Shown here piece after piece: positions 12,336 through 25,690 of a stretch of 64,000 nucleotides of DNA. The DNA is from Allium sativum (taxonomy: Eukaryota > Streptophyta > Magnoliopsida > Asparagales > Amaryllidaceae), in NCBI GenBank assembly GCA_030737875.1, contig CM060923.1:493050453-493114452 (forward strand). The letters are read 5' to 3'. Below the pieces are notes generated by a model. It did not search any database and was not told the DNA's origin. It was given only the letters and a program-made list of their open reading frames with translations. The stretch's first letter is position 1. Every line of letters begins with the position of its first letter. The position numbers were made by a program, and so were the translations under genes.

Positions 12336-13870
12336 AGATTGTTTTTCATAATATTAAACAGATGTTTAATTTTGTTAAAAATTCCAATTGCCTCTGTTTT
12401 CGTCCTGTCAGTTCCATTGTGTAGTGCTCTTCGACACGATTCCAACACAATTCAGTTTGGAATTTTCCGAGCTCATATGAAAAAGTTATGGATTTTTATC
12501 AATTAGACAATTTAAACGAGAATTAAATTAATTAATTACTTAATTAATTTCCCTTAATCACCTTCTTAACCCATCTTCCTCCAGAACCGTGAATCCAAAT
12601 TTCGACTTCTAGAAACCTTCAGCCGCTGCCACTGTGCTTGGCCGGACATTGATCGGAGGGCGCCATCGCGAAGCCCTTCGCTACGGCTTCCCCCCTCCCC
12701 CCCCGACTGGCGACGAGCTCGATGCCTCCTCGTGGACTGGAAATGCCTTCGAACGGCGTGGTTTCAAGCTCAAAAATTGAGCAGTATTCTCCACTATAGA
12801 TGATCAAACCCGTGTAAATGGAAAGAGCTTTCAATCCTCTATAATTTTCGTGTTGAATTGATCTCCTAATTCGATATGTACTGCGCGAATTTGAGGGAGG
12901 AAAGATAGCGGTTTTTGAGCGTCGGTTTTGATTTGGGAGCGGCGCAGAATGAATAAGTGTTAGGGTTTTCCTAGTATATAAATATATATTTTATATTATT
13001 TAATTCCACTAATAGTTGTTCTTCGATCCGAACTCCAAATCAAACCCAACGACTGTCGTTCTTAGTTAAATACCGCCATTCCAAACATATTGGGATATGT
13101 TTCGTAAGCCAATTCGACTTTTTTGATCAGTTTTTACCAAATTTAAAATATAAATTAATATAACGATCAATATTGAATTTGAACGTACATTTTAATTTAT
13201 CGGAGCCACATATTGACTCAAAAAATTACAGAAAAATTAAATCTAGCTATGTTTGGACGATACGGTCCTAACAAAACTATTTTCATCAAATTTGGAGACC
13301 ATTTGGAAAAATGGCCTTTTTCTAGTCGATTAAATTTAAATTGAAATTACAAAACATGTTTAAATTTACCACGCTCATATATTAGTTCCAAATATTATGA
13401 ATTTTGATACCTAACAATAATTTGACATTCCAGATCCAAAAAAAGTGGTTTCATCAAAAACGGAGGTCGTTTGCAAAATGACTATTTTTAAGGGCTATAT
13501 ATTATTTAAAATATATATAAATTCTATAGCGACTATTTTAAATTTTAAGTTGGACATAACTTTCAATTTATATTATGAAATCTGAATGTTTCACATTCGT
13601 TAGAAAGATAAAATTAAACAAATTCTAACGTTTCTGGTTTTACTTAAATCCAACCTATATTGGATTCTGTATATTAAATTGAAGTTAAAAATCGAATTTT
13701 CAAACTACCGCACCATTTCAAACTCCTTTTATAAATAAATTAAATATTTATATGTTCTAACTTTGATTTAAATAAATTTTAAATCGTAAATATTTAAAGT
13801 AAATCATTTTAAATTCTTAAAATCCATTAAAAAAAAAATTTAAATTGGTGCCAAAATCTGGGTTGTTATA
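12336..13870 (-). repeat. Element N 3' LTR, remaining part
   Basis: Matches the U3-side part of element A's LTR, including shared phrases around CCAACGACTGTCGT and GGGATATGTTTCGTA. It ends in GGGTTGTTATA, a mutated form of the usual GGGTCGTTACA. A TATA-rich stretch near 12975-12995 could be the old promoter of the reversed LTR. The first 100-150 bases after the CACTA end are less clearly LTR. Confidence 0.7.
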
Positions 13871-14923
13871 ATCTCCCTCCACTTAAAATATTTTCGTGCT
13901 CGAACAGGAAACGGAGCTGAAAGTTGTTTAACTAACCAACTCAACTTTCATTCTGGCTTGAATTCTTCAATTTTTCAGTTTTTAAGAACTTTCTAATTTC
14001 TAACAAATTAGGCTAACACCCTAAATTTTTAAAAAAATTAGCCGTATCCTGCTTTGTACGGGCTGATCGGTAAAAGAGCAACTTGCCTCATAGGGCCCTC
14101 ATCAATAAAAAAGAAAAAGAAAAAGCCAAGCGGCTTGCCAATCGGCTCATAAAATCATCAAACCCAATGAATATAGTAAACATGTACTATTTGTCAGGCA
14201 TACAATTTTATTCCTCTTCTTAGCTTTCATGTTATGACCTGTTAACACATATATATGTACATGTATGAAATTTCAATCAAAATTCAATTCAGTTCTACAT
14301 TTAATTCTATTTGCCTTAATTTACCTTTCATTCTCTTATTGGTTTTATCTTCTCAATATTTTTAGTAGTTGAACTAATAATCACACATCACAATCAGCAA
14401 TCAATTAGGTGATTATCTTTTCAAGTATATAAATTTTATATATACAAAAATTTATTTTCAATGCCAAATCAAAAACAATAACTCTAACTAAGTTTTGGTT
14501 CTCACACCATTCAACTGGAAATATATAGATATCCCACTTTCGAAACTCGAACACAAATACTGATGATACTACAGTAATCATCACTATCATCTCCGGGCGA
14601 CTAGAGTGTAATTCTATATCTACCGAGTATATATGAGACTTCGTATATACGTTAATTACGCATATATTCAAAATCTTCATATAGCCGATAGTCCAAATTC
14701 AATTTAATATAAAATACTCAAATACGTATAATAAAGTATAATTTCAAAACCAAATTCGTTTTTAATAAATAACACCCTTTAAACTCATTCTAGGGCATTA
14801 CTAATCCTATCTCTAACGAGTCATTCTCATAGGATATTTCTAGTCCTACCTCTGATGAATTCTTTCGTTGGTTCTAATGTGCCTTGTTCTCGAGATTTGT
14901 AAACCAAAGCTCTGATACAAAAA
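13871..14923 (-). other. Non-coding interior of element N with primer sites
   Basis: On the minus strand the primer-binding site at 14909-14920 reads TTGTATCAGAGC, one mismatch from the Met-tRNA complement. The polypurine tract at 13871-13884 reads AAGTGGAGGGAGAT. Between them there is no gag or pol similarity. Confidence 0.8.
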
Positions 14924-15249
14924 TGAAACGACCCAGACTTCCCTGATCCCCGAAGAGACGGAGGAGCCCGGCTTGTTTTGAGAACACGACGCATCAGACA
15001 CAAACAATAAAATATTTCATTGCTATTACAACAATTACATCAGAGTACAAGATATCAAAGTTCAAATAAATAATATACAACGGAAAAATATCAGAGATTT
15101 AAATTTCATTTAAATACATGAACATAATGTACAACATAAAACATCAACTACCACAACTGAATGAAATACACGAATACAAAGCTTTCTGAATATAGCTCCA
15201 GTTGTAGTCCAGGATCCTATGAAAAGAAATATCTGCATAAACCAAAACT

Positions 15250-15410
15250 ACTAGCTACATGTGTGGAAAATATGGGCACCCAGAGTTTAGGTGAAAACAA
15301 TAAACTCCGAGTCAGTCACGGGATTGGTGTGAGAACTAAAACAGTTTTAATTAACTTTATTTTAAAGTTGAGTAAATCAAGGGACCATGTCATGTAACAC
15401 GAAATGGGTT
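15250..15410 (-). other. Hairpin cassette of element N LTR
   Basis: Reversed copy of the cassette: GAGTTTA and TAAACTC arms near 15282-15308 flank a short loop, and a weak TCGTG/CATGA hairpin lies near 15390-15402. The GGGCA arm is degenerated to ATGTA. Confidence 0.5.
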
Positions 15411-16337
15411 TACTCCTAAGAATACCAGTGCATAAAACAAACAGCGTAATGCTAAATAAAGAACAATGAAGCTATTATAAGACTCAGGTCCCATTACAGA
15501 ATGCAACGCAAGCCGGAGGATAGATTTTTACCTTATAATAGCCAAAAATGCTTGGTACGTGAAATTTCATTTTTTATTATTACTATAAGTGAAGAAATCA
15601 ACATCAAATATAAATGTATCAGTCATAGACGTCATAGTACCACATCCTACTATGTCGCCATATAGGTTTACAACTAAAACCGAAAAATGCCGTATTGGAA
15701 GTTTGGATTTTCATACTGATGGCTGCTGATTCAAAAGATCTATCACGTGGTGCAATACTCAACGGCTTACGTCTCGGCTAGAGAAAATACTGTAATGCAC
15801 ATCCGCATATCTAGGAAATCGAGTATCACTGCGGCTTACGTCCCGACTAGAGAAAACATAGCTTACTCTATCCTTCTAGGAATCGGGGGGTGCGCCTTAT
15901 CTCTACTAGGTGTGGAGCGACCACACCCACCCCATCTCGATCGACCGAATCCACGACAACCCTAAGGGTGTCTATCCTCATCTCAAAAGCATACTGACCT
16001 AACCGTCAGTTCAGCTTGATACCGGTGTGTAAGGCTCGCAAATTAACGCTACACAAAGCTGTGCTACTTAAAGCTGTGCTACTTAAAGCTGTGCTTTGAT
16101 CATCAACCACAAGGCTCTGCTTTTCAACAAAAGCCTTGATCCATGCATCTCAGCATGTCATATTGTCAATCCATACCATTGATTTCTGCCAATATATAGC
16201 CTCTAAGCTCGTACATCTCAGAGAAGGGTGTTAAGCAAGAGAATAATTTCCCCTCCACCAAATAGATATATATTTTGTAGAGATCAACTAATACAGCATA
16301 AAGAAATACAATGTCAGCCACACCATCCTTATGCAAG

Positions 16338-16358
16338 TCCGTTCTGGGTCTGAACGAA
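16338..16358 (-). other. Conserved stem-loop (element N copy)
   Basis: On the minus strand, arms TTCGTTC and GAACGGA flank loop AGACCCA; all seven positions pair if one T-G wobble is allowed. Confidence 0.6.
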
Positions 16359-19300
16359 ACCGGAGGTACCTTATTCCTCATCCCATATGTCCAATACAGG
16401 AGAGAGGCCCTCGCATATCCGAACAATCAACAAGTATATCCGGACAACTACCACTATAACCCCTTCCTGGGAGCTAACCAATCCAGGGCATCAGTAGTAA
16501 TCCATTTGATGTGAAGATCGTCGGTCTTCAACCACCGCCTTCAATATCTTTGACTTATAATCGTTGTATCAGTTATTCATAATTTGTTAAACCCGGTCTT
16601 TCCGAATAAGTAGTGTATTTTATAATCAAGTGCTAGAAAAACACATCATATGCCTCATTCCAATCCAGATTTTTTTTTTTCAAATATTCACATCTTTAGG
16701 GAAAGGTTCCCATTAATTTTATCAAAGATAAATTCTTTAAACTTATTCTTTATTCTTTCCTTGGAAATCATTTTCAAAAGATTTTATTATCTGTTTTCAA
16801 AATTTAAACCAGATTAAGGTTTATGGAACTAGTCAGGATTAATCGAACCTTATCGTAATCTTTTATTTTATTAATCCCAATCTATTCATCCCATGGAGCG
16901 AAACTGGTAGTACTCCGTATCTAACACCCACTGTGTTATCGGAAAATTTAATTACCATTTCACGTTCAAATCTAATTAAAGATTTAACTATCGCATGGAG
17001 TAAAACTGGTGGTACTCCATTTTCGAAAACTTCTTGAATTTAATAAATTTAATTATCACATTTACATTTCAATCTAATTAAAGATTCATTAAAACTCCAC
17101 TTAGTTTTATTCTCCAAAAATCATTATTAAATGATTATTCAAAATTAGGAAATAAATGATGCCTTTACTTGGGTTAAAGAACCAATGTCATTTAAAACAC
17201 AGTTCACGATAAACCCAAAATCATCTTTCATTATAATGGAACATTCACGGAAATCAGATCAGTTGTAATCAATATGAATTTTCATATCAGACTAATAATA
17301 TAAACGGAATAACGGCAAAGCCTTTTAAATTCCATATATAGTATCGGTCTTCCTTCACAGAAGCCCTTCTCGATTATTGCCAAATCGAATTCCATTCAAT
17401 TCCAATTTAATATATTAAACTGGAAAACTTTACATTGGAAAATTCCATTAAATCTTAATTAAAAGATTTATAAATTCCAAATTATAACTTCATTGTTAAT
17501 TGGGTTAAAGAACAAATGTTATTTAAAACATTGTTCCCGATAAATCCAAAATCAACTTCCATTTCAATTCCAATTAAATTAATTGGTAAACTTCGCTAAA
17601 TCTTAATTAAAGATTTATTATATTCTCAACTGGGTTTAAAAACAGTGTTATTGAAGACACCATTCACAATAAACCCAAAATCCAATTTGATATCAAATAT
17701 AAGGCTCTAAATAGAAATTATATCGGCTTATATTCAATATCAAATTCTGAAACCAACAAATATCGTATTAGGAATAACAGTATCCGTATCGTCCAAATTC
17801 CTCAACGATATCCGTATAATCATGGAATCCAATATCCAAATATTCCGAAGATTATTTCCATTTAAATACGTTCCAATTTATTCATTGGAAAGTTCTGGTT
17901 ATTTCAAAAACAACTTACCGGTCCAATTTATTTATTTAAAAACATTGGATTAGTATTCTAGTTAGTAATTAGTTCATTCAAATAAAAATATCTTCTATCT
18001 TTCCAAATACCGAATTTTTCATCCAAAATCTTTCCAAATCATTTATTATGAATTTACACAATTTTTTCATATTTTAAATTATTTTATTCAGGCCTTTATA
18101 GTTGGTTTCCAATAACGGCCACCAAAATGTAACCATAGCGACCTTTTCTGAAATTGATTTGGACATATTTTAAAATCCAACCATTCAAATTTAAATCTTT
18201 TATATTCGTTGGAACGATCTTTTCCATACAAACCCAACGGTTTCGGTTTTAGGAGAATCCGACGGTCCTATCCCCTGTTACATTAATTTGAAGTTAATGT
18301 TTGAAATTCGCGAACGGTCACTGCGCCATCCGTTCTATTCAAGCCATTTAAATGTATATATAATAAATTTCATCGATTTCTGTAACAACCCGGAAATTCT
18401 GAGCCAATTTAAAATTTTTATTTGGGCAATTTTAATGAATTTTGAATAATTAAAATGAATTATTTAAAATAATGACGACAAGAAATTTTTTTTGAATAGA
18501 AATAGAACATATATATTTATTTGAATCGCCATTAGAATAAATATTTATTTTAAATTATAAAAGGAATTAAAAATGACGCGATAGTTTCAAAAATTCGATT
18601 TCAAATTTCAAATGAATGTACAGGATTCAACATAAACCGGATTTTGGCGAAATCAAAAATATTTGAATCTAATTGAGAATATCTTTCCAACGAATCTGAA
18701 AAATCAAAATTTCATAGCGGGAACAAAAAGTTATGCCCAGTTGAAAATTCAGAATAGTCGCTATGGAATTCTGGCCTTTAAAAATGGAAATTTTTCATAC
18801 GGATGAATTTGGACTTGAAACCACTTCCATTGAGTTCGAAATGCCGTTTGCAACTCCAAAATGTATAAGCTTCGATATATTCTGAGATCCGGAATAGTGG
18901 CAATTGGCTGGGGTTTTCGGTTAGCAATACATAGCCCTTAAAAAGTGAAATTTTTCATATGAGCTCAGAATTCGACGAAATAAATTTTTCTGGATTCATA
19001 ATGACAAATCATTATTGAGTTCCAAAAGGTGCGTCGAACGGAGTTACTATGTGGTCGTGCGAGCTAAAACAATTCAGGGTAAAATAGGCAGTCATTTTAT
19101 AAAGGAACATTATTGATACGATCTCAGAATTCGATTTCTTTTTTTTGGATTCGTATCATCTAATAATGGTTAAATCCAAAAGGGCAAGATTTTTGGAGTT
19201 AGCATGTGAGCGTGGAAGAAGAAATGGTGCGCCAAAATCGCATTTTTAGAGCTTATCTGAGCATTTTTGAGAATTTTAACGGACGATCAAACGAACTCGG

Positions 19301-19411
19301 AATTCGACGAAACTTGTTTCGTTGGACTCGTCTTCACGTCTACTATGTCGTGTCTGAAATCCGCGGCAATCGGAGATCGTTTGCATTCAGACGATACACG
19401 AGAAACGAGCA

Positions 19412-19417
19412 TATAAT
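19412..19417 (+). promoter_or_regulatory. Candidate TATA box of LTR S
   Basis: TATAAT is followed by a pyrimidine-rich leader (CACTTTTCCTTCTGCTC onward), the pattern expected for LTR promoters. Confidence 0.4.
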
Positions 19418-20183
19418 CACTTTTCCTTCTGCTCTTCATTCACTTTTCTCTCTTCCTCTTTTCTCAAAAATGGGCTCCTCCACCTCCAAGAGGGCTGCCG
19501 CTCCTCCCTCCTCCCCTACCACCGCCATCGGCCTCCACCAGCGCCCCCTTCTTCCTCTACTCCTCCTCCTCTTCCTCCTCCTCCTTCTCTCTCTCCTTTT
19601 CTACAAACCCTTCTCCAAACCCTAGCTCCTCCGGCCAACACCACCACCTCCCGCTCCCCACCGCCACCACCAGCGGCCTTCCTACCTGCAATCTGGTCCG
19701 GCGCCGCTCACCCCCCAGTCCAGATTCGGCCATGGGCCCAGCTACACGCAAAAACCCATTTTCACCAAAAATCCCGTTTTGCAAATAACACCCTATCCTT
19801 ATTTCCCCAATAACTCCCAAACCGTGCGTTTCTAGCCAAAGTTCCTTAAAACCAAAGTCGAAAAGCACGATTTTCTCTTCGATTTGGTATATGATAGTCC
19901 TATTTTGCATTGCGGAGTTGTCGGGAAAACGCATCCAAAGTCCGCTGTCCAAACACTGTCAAAATGCTGTCTTTTCGCAATTTCCGGCGAAATGACACAT
20001 TTTCGGAAGGAAGATCACTAGGCGAAAGTTGTTCGGAATGGCGCGTTTAAGCTAGATAAAAAGTTGGTGTGGAGATTGGAGCTCGTTTGTAAATTCTGGA
20101 ACCAGAACAGCGAATCCGGGCGTTAGAAAAAAATGTGAGTTTTCTCCGCTTTAAAGCTTCTATGGTTTTTGACGAATGAAGTA

Positions 20184-20395
20184 TATAAAAATATGATTTT
20201 TATATTATGGGAATAATAAAAATATGATTTTTATATTATGGGAATAATAAAAATATGATTTTTATAATATATAGATAATAAAAATATGATTTTTATATAG
20301 TAGAGATTATAAAAATATGATTTTTATATAGTAGAGAATATAAAATTACGATTTTTATATATGTTGTAGCGAAATAAAAATTCGATTTTTATATA
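20184..20395 (+). repeat. Seven tandem AAAAAT-NNN-ATTTTT mini-palindromes in LTR S
   Basis: Units about 29-35 bases apart carry ATAAAAAT, a 3-base spacer (mostly ATG, then ACG, TCG), ATTTTTAT. One unit has AAAATT on the left. Confidence 0.8.
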
Positions 20396-21279
20396 TGTAG
20401 TGAATACGGACAACGAAAGTGTCAAAAGAGAACACGATGAAGATTTCTACATATGAGAGTCGTGGCGTTTGGTTTAGCTCTCGGTGAGAACTTCTCACTT
20501 TAAATTCTATTTTCTAGTTAAAAATATATACTAGGATGCAGACGGTGCTTAGTAGCACCTGACTCCCATCGTCCACAAACCATGGACGACTTGTTTGTTT
20601 GTTTGTTTGTTTGGTGGTTGATTGGAATATTTGTTTGAATTTGGTTTGGGAAGAATAATGGAATTGATTAGATTGGTATGTGTATGGCGTGGGCCATTAT
20701 TAGACTGGGGATAAGGCTAGACCTTATCCCGTTTCTAGTATCGTGCCGTTATGCCACCGAAATTTTCTAAAATATGTTAGAAAAATAAAAATATCATTTT
20801 ATTGAATAAATAAACTGAATAGAGTATTCATAGGTTGAATTGAATATTTTGGTCGTTAAAAATATAATTTTTAATGTGAATGTGAATAAATAAATATTCA
20901 TTAACAAATCGAACGATTTGTTTATGTACACTGATTTGACTAATATTGATTGGGACGATAAATTTTACACATCGCCCAACTGCACAAATAGAATCTTTGT
21001 TTGATTGTTTGAAACCCCACACGGGTATTGGGATAATATATGACATACACTAATCACAATAATTAGTTGTATGTCGATCGATTGATTGAAAGGCCGTTAT
21101 AAGCATTAGATATCTATATTTGATGCTTATGCAGTGTAGTGCACTTTGGATGATGGTTGATTATTTATCATTGCTATTATATACATATGTTGTATGGAAT
21201 ACATATAATTAACATTATATGGTAATGGATTGGGCCTCATTCCAATTTGGAAAATAAAGAATATTATAAAATAAAGATT

Positions 21280-21485
21280 CATGTGTTGAATAGAATAAAT
21301 AGTCATGTGTTGACGATACTCATGTGTTGAGAATATTAATGTGTTGAAAGTATTTATGTGTTAAATAAAATATTTTATACAATAAAATTTACATTTTTAT
21401 TGTAAGTAAGAATAAATAAATATTCGTGTGTTGAATAAAATATATATTCATGTGTTGAAGAAAATATTCATTTGTTGAATAGAAT
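21280..21485 (+). repeat. CATGTGTTGAAT repeats in LTR S
   Basis: About eight degenerate copies of TTCATGTGTTGAAT occur at 15-30 base spacing. TTCA and TGAA are complementary arms around a 5-base spacer. Reversed versions (ATTCAACACATGAAT) occur in the LTRs of A. Confidence 0.65.
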
Positions 21486-22789
21486 AACGAAGTTATTGAA
21501 ATATATAAAGCCGTGTTGATTAGAGATGCGCCATTTCGACGCGAACGATATTTATATCGATTATATTCATTTTTATAACGAATATAGAAAAGGAAGTGAT
21601 TTCAAAATCTAATATTTTGAAAATATTATTATTTATATATTAATGATATGGAATATTCAATTTGGATTTTAAATTGAATATGAAGTTGAAATTGTTTTGA
21701 AAACGAATTTAAAACGAATTATAAAATACGATAATAGTTGGTTTCAGAATTTGATATTGAATATAATCGATATATTTTCTATTCAGAGCCTTGTATTTAA
21801 TATCAAATGAGATTTTGGGCTCGTCGAGAATGGTGTCTTAAATAACACTGTTCTTGGACCCAGTGTAGAAAAGAATAAATCTTTTAATTAAGGTTTAGCG
21901 AAATTGTCCAGTTAATTAGTATTTAATTGGAATTGAATTTAAATTGGTTTTTGGGTTTATTGTGAGCGGTGCTTTGAATAACACCTGTTCTTTAACCCGA
22001 TTAACAAGGGAATGTGATTTTGGGTTTATCGTGAACCGTGTTTTAGATGACATTGATTCTTTAACCCAGTTAAGGACAAGATGTTGATTAGTGGGAAGAT
22101 TAAAACTAAGTGGAGTTTTAATGAATCTTTAATTAGATTGAAATGAGAATTGATAATTTAGATGATCAAGATTGGAAAGTGATCGAGAATGGAGTATCAC
22201 CAGTTTTGCTCCAAGCGATAGTCAAATCTTTAATTAGATTTGAACGTGAAATGGTAATTATCTTTACCGATAACACCGTGGTGTTAGATATGGAGTATTA
22301 CCAGTTTTGCTCCATGGGATAAATAGGTTGGGATTGGGAAATAAAATAAATAATTGTTTCGGTGTGGTTCGCTGATCCCGACTAGTTTGGAAAACCATAA
22401 TATGGTTTGAAATGATATCCAAAGGAAGATTAATGAATAAATTTAGAAGAATTTATCTTTGATAAAATTAATGGGAACCTTTGCCTAAGAATGTGAATAT
22501 ATGAATAAAAGAATATTCTGAATTGGAATGAGGTGTATGTTGTGTTTGTGTAACATTTGTTTATTATATACGTGGGTTATTCAGAAAGGTCGGGTTTATA
22601 CCCATTCTGAATAACCGGTTCGACGATATGTCGAAGGTGAAGACGGTGGTTGAAGACCAGAGGTCTTCACATCGTTTGGATGATTCCTGACTATCTTGAT
22701 TGGGCAGTACACCCAAGATGAGGGAATCATTTGGTGATTGTCCAGACGTACTTGGGGATCGATGGATATGCGAGGAAAGTGCCTCCGGT

Positions 22790-22810
22790 TTCGTTCAGAC
22801 CCAGAACGAA
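22790..22810 (+). other. Conserved 7-bp stem, 7-nt loop hairpin (LTR S copy)
   Basis: Arms TTCGTTC (22790-22796) and GAACGAA (22804-22810) are fully complementary around loop AGACCCA. Relative to element C two base pairs are exchanged on both sides. Confidence 0.65.
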
Positions 22811-23238
22811 CTTGTAAATGGACTATGTGTCTGACACTGGATTTTATTCTATGTTGATTGATCTCTATTAAATATACATCTGTTTGGCGGCAGAGAATTT
22901 ATTCTCTTGCTTAACGCCCTTCTCTGAGACGTACGAGCTCAGAGGTTGTATATCGACGGACATCAGTCGCATGAAGTGAATTGCCTGTGTGGCATGCTTA
23001 AGTGGCAAATGATCAAGGCCTTTGTTGAAAAGCAAAGTCTTGTGGTTGATTATCAAAGCACAGCCTATGCGGCAAAGCTTTGTGTATAGCGTGAATTCGC
23101 GAGCCTCACACCTCAGTATGAGTCGAAAACGGGATAAGGACCCAAGGAGTGCATGATGTTTCTTTCTAGCTATGGGTGATGTCAGTGACCTACCAGCCCT
23201 GACATTTACATACTTTTTACCTGTGTGGTTGTTGTATG

Positions 23239-23250
23239 CGAGGCGCCTCG
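23239..23250 (+). other. Perfect 12-bp palindrome CGAGGCGCCTCG in LTR S
   Basis: GC-only self-complementary site inside an AT-rich LTR, conserved unchanged in both LTRs of A (41187-41198 and 51798-51809). Confidence 0.6.
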
Positions 23251-23465
23251 AATATATGGTCGATAACTGGCACTATGTGAGCCGACGTACAGACCATTAT
23301 ATAGGTCCTATAGGACCGGGAAACGTGTGTTCAGGAATAACTAATCCTCAAAAGTAAGAGAGGACCGGCCTTGGAGGTTCCAAGGGATCGCTGTGTGTGG
23401 TCCTGAGACATTTGCTAGAGTGTCTCGAATCGGAGAGGAGCTTGCCCCTTGCCTCGACTCATGAC

Positions 23466-23926
23466 GGAAATCCAATTTCCAATACGTGACATTTCGGTTT
23501 TATTTGTAGAGCCTAGTATGGCGACATAGTGGTATGGGTCATTTATGTCGCCTATGATTGATATTTATGATTGAAATTGTTTTGACACCATACACGTACA
23601 ATAGTATCAAATGATTTGTTTTAAACGTATCAAGCATTATTTGGCTATTATAAAGGAAAACCCTATCCTCCGGCTTGCGTTGCATTGTGTGATGGGACCT
23701 GGGTCTTATAATAGCTTCATTTTCCCAAAAATCATTGCGCCGTTTTGTTATATGCACTGGTATTCTTGAGAGGAAACCCGTTCCGTGTTATATAGCGTGG
23801 TCCCTTGAATTACTCTTTAAAGTAAAGTTTTAAATAACTGTTTTAGTTCTCACACCAATCACATGACTGACCTGGAGTTTATTGTTTTAACCTAAACTCT
23901 GGGTGCCCTTATTTTCCGCACGGGCA
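23466..23926 (+). other. 3' LTR hairpin cassette of LTR S
   Basis: GGAAAT (23466-23471) pairs with ATTTCC (23475-23480). GAGTTTA (23875-23881) pairs with TAAACTC (23893-23899). TGCCC (23904-23908) pairs with GGGCA (23922-23926). The CAGTC/GACTG stem seen in C and A is imperfect here (CAATC). Confidence 0.6.
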
Positions 23927-24255
23927 GCTAGTAGTTTTGGTTTTTCAGATTTATATTCACAGGATCCTGATTTACAGCTGTAACGATGCTCGGAAAGCTC
24001 TGTATTCGTGTATTACTTTCAGTTGTGCTTTGTGTTATTTTTCCGCTGCTATGTATTTAAATGTAATTTAAATCTCTGTTATTTCTATGATGTATAATAT
24101 TAATTCATACTCAGTATATTCTTGTATTCTGATGGAATTGTTGTAATAAACAATGAAATGTTCTTCTGTTTGCATTCTGATTCGTCTTGTCCTCACAGTA
24201 ATTCGTTCTTTCTCTTCTCTTCGGAGACTGGGGAAGTTCGGGTCGCTTCAATTTC

Positions 24256-24594
24256 CGTTTATAACGTATTTTATAAATAGTTTATAAATTCATTTTAAAA
24301 CGATTTCAACCTCATTTTAAAATTTAAATTAAAATTGAACATCCCTTATCGTTATAATATTAAAATGATAATATTTTCAAAATATCAGATTTTGAAATCA
24401 ATTCTTTTCGATATTCATTATTAAATGAATAAAATCGACCGAAAAATCCATTCGAATTAAAATGGCAAATATCTACTTACTCGACTTCATATATTTAAAT
24501 ATTTTTTTGTCCATCCAAAATCGGACATATAATCATATTTTAATTCTTTACTGAATTTTATTTTAAAATATTTATTCAGATTTTGAATCGGAAT
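24256..24594 (-). repeat. Element N 5' LTR, second segment
   Basis: Continues N's LTR after the ATTTC duplication. It resembles the reverse complement of about 21550-21720 in S. It stops where E begins; the last five bases, GGAAT, are the candidate target duplication for E, whose other copy is not in view. Confidence 0.55.
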
Positions 24595-25542
24595 TGTAAC
24601 GACCCAGGCAATTCAGTGCTTAAATTCTAACAATAATACATAACCCGTATCACTTATCAGAACTCAAGTATCGAAAACACCAGATAGTTAATGAAAGAAT
24701 ATAGAGGGTGAGATAAGAAAGAAAGAAAATTTAGAATAGAAGAAGAACACAACAACATCAGAGTCTCACATCGCAGCGGAATAAAATATAATAGAAACAA
24801 AACATTATTGAGAGCTTTAAATTAAAAATTACAATCATCAGAGTACAGAAATACATCTGGACAGTTATATAATAATCTATCATCATATACAACATACAAC
24901 GAAATAAATACTAGATATCATACGTCTGAACACCTTCAGCTCATCTCCGGACTTCACAATATTCGATAACCTGAACCTGCACAGCCCAGTCTAACCCACG
25001 CATTTACAAAACGCGGGATCAGTCTGGTGAACCAGAGTGAGAAAAACTCACTAAGTTTGAAACATCACACAACTTGATTTTTAAAGTCAAATCATTTCTT
25101 TTTGAAATCATTTCTTTTTCTGATATTGTAATAGTGTCAAAACACAAATAAATATCAATCTAGTGGAACGCTTGCATCTAACGTTCCATACATACAACAT
25201 ACAATCAAAACCGCGGGTTCTTATTGGAGATTGGATTTCCAACTATGACAAGGTATGGAACCACCTTCCGATAGTGTATCTCTAGAGGCGAATACACTGG
25301 GTTCAACAAGAACATCTTGCAACCCGACCATACATGACTGACCGCTCATTTCACTTGAGTGTATCGAATGTATATCACCAACGGTTGGGAGCTACCCTAC
25401 CATTTCCCGAAAAGGGACAACATCAAAATAAATTAAAGAAGGAAATTAATTATCTCTAGATTGGTGATTGAACACCCTACTTGGGTGCGAACCACTTAGC
25501 CATGCTACCTCCCCGATTTTTGTCATTTCCCAGTTTAAGAGG
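24595..25542 (-). repeat. LTR E (element C family, reversed), segment 1
   Basis: Begins TGTAACGACCCAGG. It matches the reverse complement of the last kilobase of element C's LTR, including the blocks around 25240-25400 and the boundary GCATGCTACCTCCCCGA region. It is interrupted by CACTA-2 after AGG at 25540-25542. Whether E is a solo LTR or part of a full element is not visible. Confidence 0.75.
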
Positions 25543-25690
25543 CACTACGCCATAGATGGCCAATCGCAACGAAAATCCAAGGTGTTGCTAGCTACAATGT
25601 TACTATAGGTATGCTGTTTTTTGTCTATTGCAACACAGGCTTCAAAGTGTTACCATAGAAAATCCAAGGTGTTGCAGTAGCCACGTGAAT
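25543..25690 (+). repeat. CACTA-2 left terminal inverted repeat and subterminal motifs
   Basis: The 19-bp terminal repeat is followed by GTGTTGC or its complement GCAACAC and variants (for example CCAAGGTGTTGC twice, near 25579 and 25667). These are likely TNPA-binding repeats by analogy with En/Spm. Confidence 0.8.

Larger units (their letters stand above)
14924..18381 (-). repeat. Element N 5' LTR, first segment
   Basis: Starts TGAAACGACCCAG after the primer-binding site. It carries the reversed hairpin cassette (about 15250-15410) and stem-loop (16338-16358), and shares long blocks with the LTRs of A, F and S. It is interrupted at 18381 by solo LTR S and resumes at 24256. Open frames here, including one at 16311, follow conserved LTR blocks and are not genes. 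Confidence 0.8.
18382..24250 (+). mobile_element. Solo LTR S (5.87 kb), Ty3/Gypsy
   Basis: Begins TGTAACAACCCGG and ends GTTCGGGTCGCTTCA, flanked on both sides by ATTTC (18377-18381 and 24251-24255), a 5-bp target duplication. No primer-binding site, polypurine tract or interior is present, so it is a solo LTR, presumably left by recombination between the two LTRs. Its 5' end matches the reverse complement of A's LTR end, and the whole is related to the LTRs of N, F and G. The 139-codon frame at 19206-19625 runs through the leader region and ends in a Leu/Ser run encoded by a CTCCTC tract; it is not supported as a gene. Confidence 0.92.
12336..24594 (-). mobile_element. Element N: non-coding LTR retroelement, minus strand, both LTRs interrupted
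   Basis: A reversed element: LTR end at 13870, reversed polypurine tract, about 1.05 kb interior, reversed primer-binding site, then the 5' LTR from 14924. The 3' LTR is cut by CACTA-1; the 5' LTR is cut by solo LTR S and again at 24595 by E. No protein-coding domain is visible. Its LTRs are clearly related to those of A (for example 13020-13870 with 44310-45150) but strongly diverged, so N is older than its neighbours. Confidence 0.75.

Noticed and set aside
12104..12424. 106-codon frame
   Set aside because: Produced by CACTA-1 subterminal repeats and runs past the element end.
19206..19625. 139-codon open frame with a Leu-rich C-terminus
   Set aside because: Lies in the leader part of solo LTR S; the Leu run comes from a CTCCTC tract and no domain is present.
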